From positions 620,001-684,000 of the forward strand of contig NZ_VWWJ01000001.1 of NCBI RefSeq assembly GCF_011753055.1: 64,000 nucleotides of DNA. The letters are read 5' to 3'. This document shows, in pieces, positions 62,037 through 64,000 of this stretch. The translations under genes were made by a program, and so were the position numbers. Below the pieces are notes generated by a model, which saw only the letters and a program-made list of their open reading frames with translations, searched no databases and was not told where the DNA came from. The stretch's first letter is position 1. The number at the start of each line of letters is the position of its first letter. This DNA is from Burkholderia sp. Ax-1719 (lineage in GTDB: Bacteria; Pseudomonadota; Gammaproteobacteria; Burkholderiales; Burkholderiaceae).

Positions 62037-63113
62037 ATGAAGGCAGCAAAGCACGCATTGTCGCCTCGTCAAGCACTTGCCCGCGTAGTCGGCACGCTCA
62101 CGCTTTGTTCGGCGGCGCTGCTGGGTGCGGGCGTGGCGCACGCTGGCGCACTCAAGGGCGCGCCCGCGCCGTTCGACAAGGGCGGCGTGAAGATCGCGCT
62201 GGTCAACTACCTGTCCGAAGGCGATTTTTTCCAGGCCTATGAGGCGGGCGCGCAGAAACAGGCCAAGGCGCTCGGCATCGATCTGCGCATCTATGAAGGC
62301 CGTCAGGACGCGGCGCAGCAGCGCGACCAGATCCAGCAGGCGATTAACCTGGGGGTCTCCGCGATCATCGTCAACCACGGACTGCCCGAGTCGCTCAAGG
62401 ACGTGGTGCAGCAGGCCCTCGACAAAGGCATCAAGGTGGTGGCCTTCGACGTCGACCTGGCCAATCCGCGCGTGCCGCAGATCGAGCAGAGCGATCACGA
62501 TCTGGCCTCGCTGCTGCTGCAACAGGCGGTGAAGGATAACGGCGATGCGTTCTCAGCGGGCTATGTGTATGTGGCGGGTTTCGCGCCGCTCGATCGCCGC
62601 GATGCAGTGTGGCAAGCCTTCAAGAGTGCGCATCCGAAGGTGCGTGAGCAGGCGCGCTGGGGCACCGTGGACAACCCGATCGCGCAGTCGGTGGCGAACC
62701 AGGCGTCGGCGGCGTATCGCGCGCATCCGGATATCCGGGTGGTGATCGCGCCTTACGACGAGTTCGCGCGGGGCGCAAGCCTGGCGGCGGGCGAGGCGAA
62801 TCTCTCCGGCAAGCTGCGCATCTATAGCGCCGATATTTCCACCGCTGATATCGAAGCGATTCGCGCGCCGAACAGCGCCTGGGTGGCGACGGCGGCGACC
62901 AACCCTGCGGTGGTGGGCGCGGTGTCGGTGCGCGCGGCGGCGCTGGAGGTGGCGGGGCAGCCGCTCGACCATCACATCACGGTCAAGCCCACGCTGGTTA
63001 CGCGCGACGATCTCGTGAAGAACGATATCCATACCATCGCCGAACTGGGCGCGAAGTTTCCGGCATTTCGCGTGAGCACGGCCGCGACGGCGGGGTGGAT
63101 TCCGGTGGAGTGA
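62037..63113 (+). CDS. Sugar ABC transporter substrate-binding protein (RbsB type)
   Basis: The 358-residue periplasmic protein has a signal peptide (LTLCSAALLGAGVAHAGA). The mature type-1 binding fold shows VKIALVNYLSEGDFFQAYE, GVSAIIVNHGLPESLKDVV and KVVAFDVDLANPRVPQ. It starts after GGAGAGGGG. It is third in the CUT2 importer operon, and binds the sugar for the permease. Confidence 0.93.
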   Translation: MKAAKHALSPRQALARVVGTLTLCSAALLGAGVAHAGALKGAPAPFDKGGVKIALVNYLSEGDFFQAYEAGAQKQAKALGIDLRIYEGRQDAAQQRDQIQQAINLGVSAIIVNHGLPESLKDVVQQALDKGIKVVAFDVDLANPRVPQIEQSDHDLASLLLQQAVKDNGDAFSAGYVYVAGFAPLDRRDAVWQAFKSAHPKVREQARWGTVDNPIAQSVANQASAAYRAHPDIRVVIAPYDEFARGASLAAGEANLSGKLRIYSADISTADIEAIRAPNSAWVATAATNPAVVGAVSVRAAALEVAGQPLDHHITVKPTLVTRDDLVKNDIHTIAELGAKFPAFRVSTAATAGWIPVE

Positions 63114-63138
63114 GATTGCGCGAAATTCTCGCAGCAAC

Positions 63139-63172
63139 AAAAAGCCTTGCGCACCTGACGGCAGGGCTTTTT
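63139..63172 (+). terminator. Rho-independent terminator of the sugar ABC operon
   Basis: The stem AAAAAGCCTTGC / GCAGGGCTTTTT (with one G-T pair) and a 10-base loop ends in a T run. It is about 25 bases after the binding-protein stop and is shared in position with the convergent cupin gene. Confidence 0.9.
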
Positions 63173-63188
63173 GACTGCCGCGCCGATT

Positions 63189-63551
63189 TCAGCCCCTGAA
63201 TTCGACCGAAACAAACACTTTCTTGCAGCGCTCGACCACTTCCCATGTGCCCTTGAAGCCCGCCGGAATGAGGAATCGATCGCCCGCGCGCACGGTGCGC
63301 TCAGCACCGTCTTCGTCGCGCAGCACCGACACGCCTTCGAGAATTTCGCAGTACTCGTTTTCGGTGAAATTCACCATCCATTTTCCGGTTTCACTTTCCC
63401 AGATGCCTGTCGAAAGCTGGCCGCACGCGCTTGTGAAGTGCATATGCGCAGCCTGGCGTGGCACGCCGGAAATCACGGCTTCGGGCTTCGGCTCCCATTC
63501 AAGGGTCTCTTTGGCGGGCTGCGAATAATCGACGATATCCAGAATGCGCAT
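63189..63551 (-). CDS. Cupin-domain protein
   Basis: The 120-residue protein is one small cupin barrel (WMVNFTENEYCEILEGVSVL and AGDRFLIPAGFKGTWEVVE) of the EutQ/DUF861-like group, whose metal-ligand motif is degenerate, so an enzymatic role is uncertain. The ATG at 63551 (MRILDIVDYS) was chosen over one at 63593. It is convergent with the sugar ABC operon and divergent from metE. Confidence 0.87.
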   Translation of the reverse strand: MRILDIVDYSQPAKETLEWEPKPEAVISGVPRQAAHMHFTSACGQLSTGIWESETGKWMVNFTENEYCEILEGVSVLRDEDGAERTVRAGDRFLIPAGFKGTWEVVERCKKVFVSVEFRG

Positions 63552-63778
63552 GATGATCAGCGTAGTGAAGGGACTAGCTTGATACCCCGACAAAATGCGG
63601 CTGACAAGCCAGGCGCGCCCCGCATCGGCGTCTCGCGCCGCATCGCCCAGTCAAAATAAGAATGAAAAAATATAATTGATCGATGAAATAAGACCATTTT
63701 TATTCATGGTCAAGCGCCTCTATGATCAGAGCCATCCCTGCATTTATCCCCCGCAACGACTACAGGATGGCAGCGCAC

Positions 63779-64000
63779 ATGGTCACGACACACAATCTCG
63801 GCTTCCCGCGCATCGGCGCTAAACGCGAACTGAAGTTCGGCCTCGAACGCTACTGGAAGGGCGAATCGTCGCGCGACGAGCTGAAGGCGCTGGGTGCGGA
63901 ACTGCGCGCGCGCCACTGGAACAACCAGCGTGAACTCGATCTGGCGCCCGTGGGCGATTTTGCGTTCTACGACCAGGTGCTCGATATGAGCTTCACGCTC
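63779..64000 (+). CDS. metE: Cobalamin-independent methionine synthase, partial (runs off right edge)
   Basis: The 74 codons in the window begin [20 protein letters not shown], the highly conserved MetE N-terminus. MetE transfers a methyl group from 5-methyltetrahydropteroyltriglutamate to homocysteine. The 227-base upstream region carries an AT-rich, imperfect dyad (ATGAAATAA at 63683 and TTATTCAT at 63700) that could be a regulator site, but no MetR consensus (TGAA-N5-TTCA) or cobalamin riboswitch was seen. The rest of the gene lies beyond the window. Confidence 0.93.
   Translation, partial: MVTTHNLGFPRIGAKRELKFGLERYWKGESSRDELKALGAELRARHWNNQRELDLAPVGDFAFYDQVLDMSFTL

Noticed and set aside
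63552..63778. Possible cobalamin riboswitch upstream of metE
   Set aside because: A short CTGACAAGCCAGG stretch recalls part of the B12 box region, but the required GCCACTG box and surrounding helices were not found.

Overview
The window looks like part of a high-GC Burkholderiaceae genome (Paraburkholderia, Caballeronia or Burkholderia), probably an accessory-rich secondary chromosome. The basis is strong GC bias, many LysR, LacI and AraC regulators, a Burkholderia-type trimeric porin, a second groESL pair, and many substrate-binding-protein and oxygenase cassettes. No rRNA, tRNA, CRISPR array, insertion sequence or phage gene was recognised. All assignments come from reading sequence and motifs; no database search was run.

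Layout. 0-7.3 kb: a partial small protein divergent from a LysR regulator, a GNAT acetyltransferase, a VOC protein, a LysE exporter followed by a flavin-dependent-halogenase-like protein, and a GAF/hybrid histidine kinase divergent from a receiver-only regulator. 7.3-10.5 kb: an unusual three-gene operon of an acyl-CoA-dehydrogenase-fold protein, a leaderless PhnD-like binding protein and a TusA-like/diiron ferritin-like fusion. 10.7-15.1 kb: a Ser/Ala-rich membrane protein, then a sugar-type binding protein / membrane diiron desaturase / Rieske ferredoxin operon divergent from a LacI regulator. 15.1-17.3 kb: groES-groEL. 17.3-22.3 kb: VOC protein, taurine ABC transporter (tauABC) and a porin. 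22.4-26.3 kb: choline-sulfatase with its divergent LysR regulator and a Tat-exported sulfonate-type binding protein. 26.5-34.6 kb: FUSC efflux protein, small lipoprotein, OmpR-type regulator, VOC protein, a Cys/Met-metabolism PLP enzyme, an unknown secreted protein and an MFS pump. 34.7-46.4 kb: a sulfur-scavenging block with an SfnB-like oxidoreductase, a sulfate-type binding protein, a leaderless PhnD-like protein beside a membrane desaturase, an APC permease, a DszA-like plus DszC-like monooxygenase operon and an ssuACB-type transporter. 46.7-54.9 kb: small proteins, an MFS pump, a LecB/PA-IIL-type lectin, an SDR, AraC and LysR regulators, a class II aldolase and an ACS-type MFS permease. 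54.9-64 kb: a gene-poor stretch, a DUF4118 protein / hydrolase / MipA operon, another Tat-exported sulfonate-type binding protein, a full ribose-type ABC importer, a cupin and the start of metE.

How it fits together. The dominant theme is uptake and oxidative opening of organosulfur compounds: tauABC, ssuACB, several orphan SsuA-type proteins, choline-sulfatase, SfnB- and DszC-like flavoproteins, a DszA-like FMN monooxygenase, a cystathionine-gamma-synthase-family enzyme and metE. Three promoter-like sites (upstream of groES, at 37.3 kb and upstream of the DszC/DszA-like operon) share a CCRAT-N5-ATTGG dyad exactly 19 bp from an identical TATACT box. A looser fourth copy precedes the sfnB-like gene. 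This suggests a common regulon that includes a dedicated chaperonin. The best candidates for an undescribed system are the leaderless-PhnD / ACAD / TusA-diiron operon and the binding-protein / desaturase / Rieske / LacI operon.
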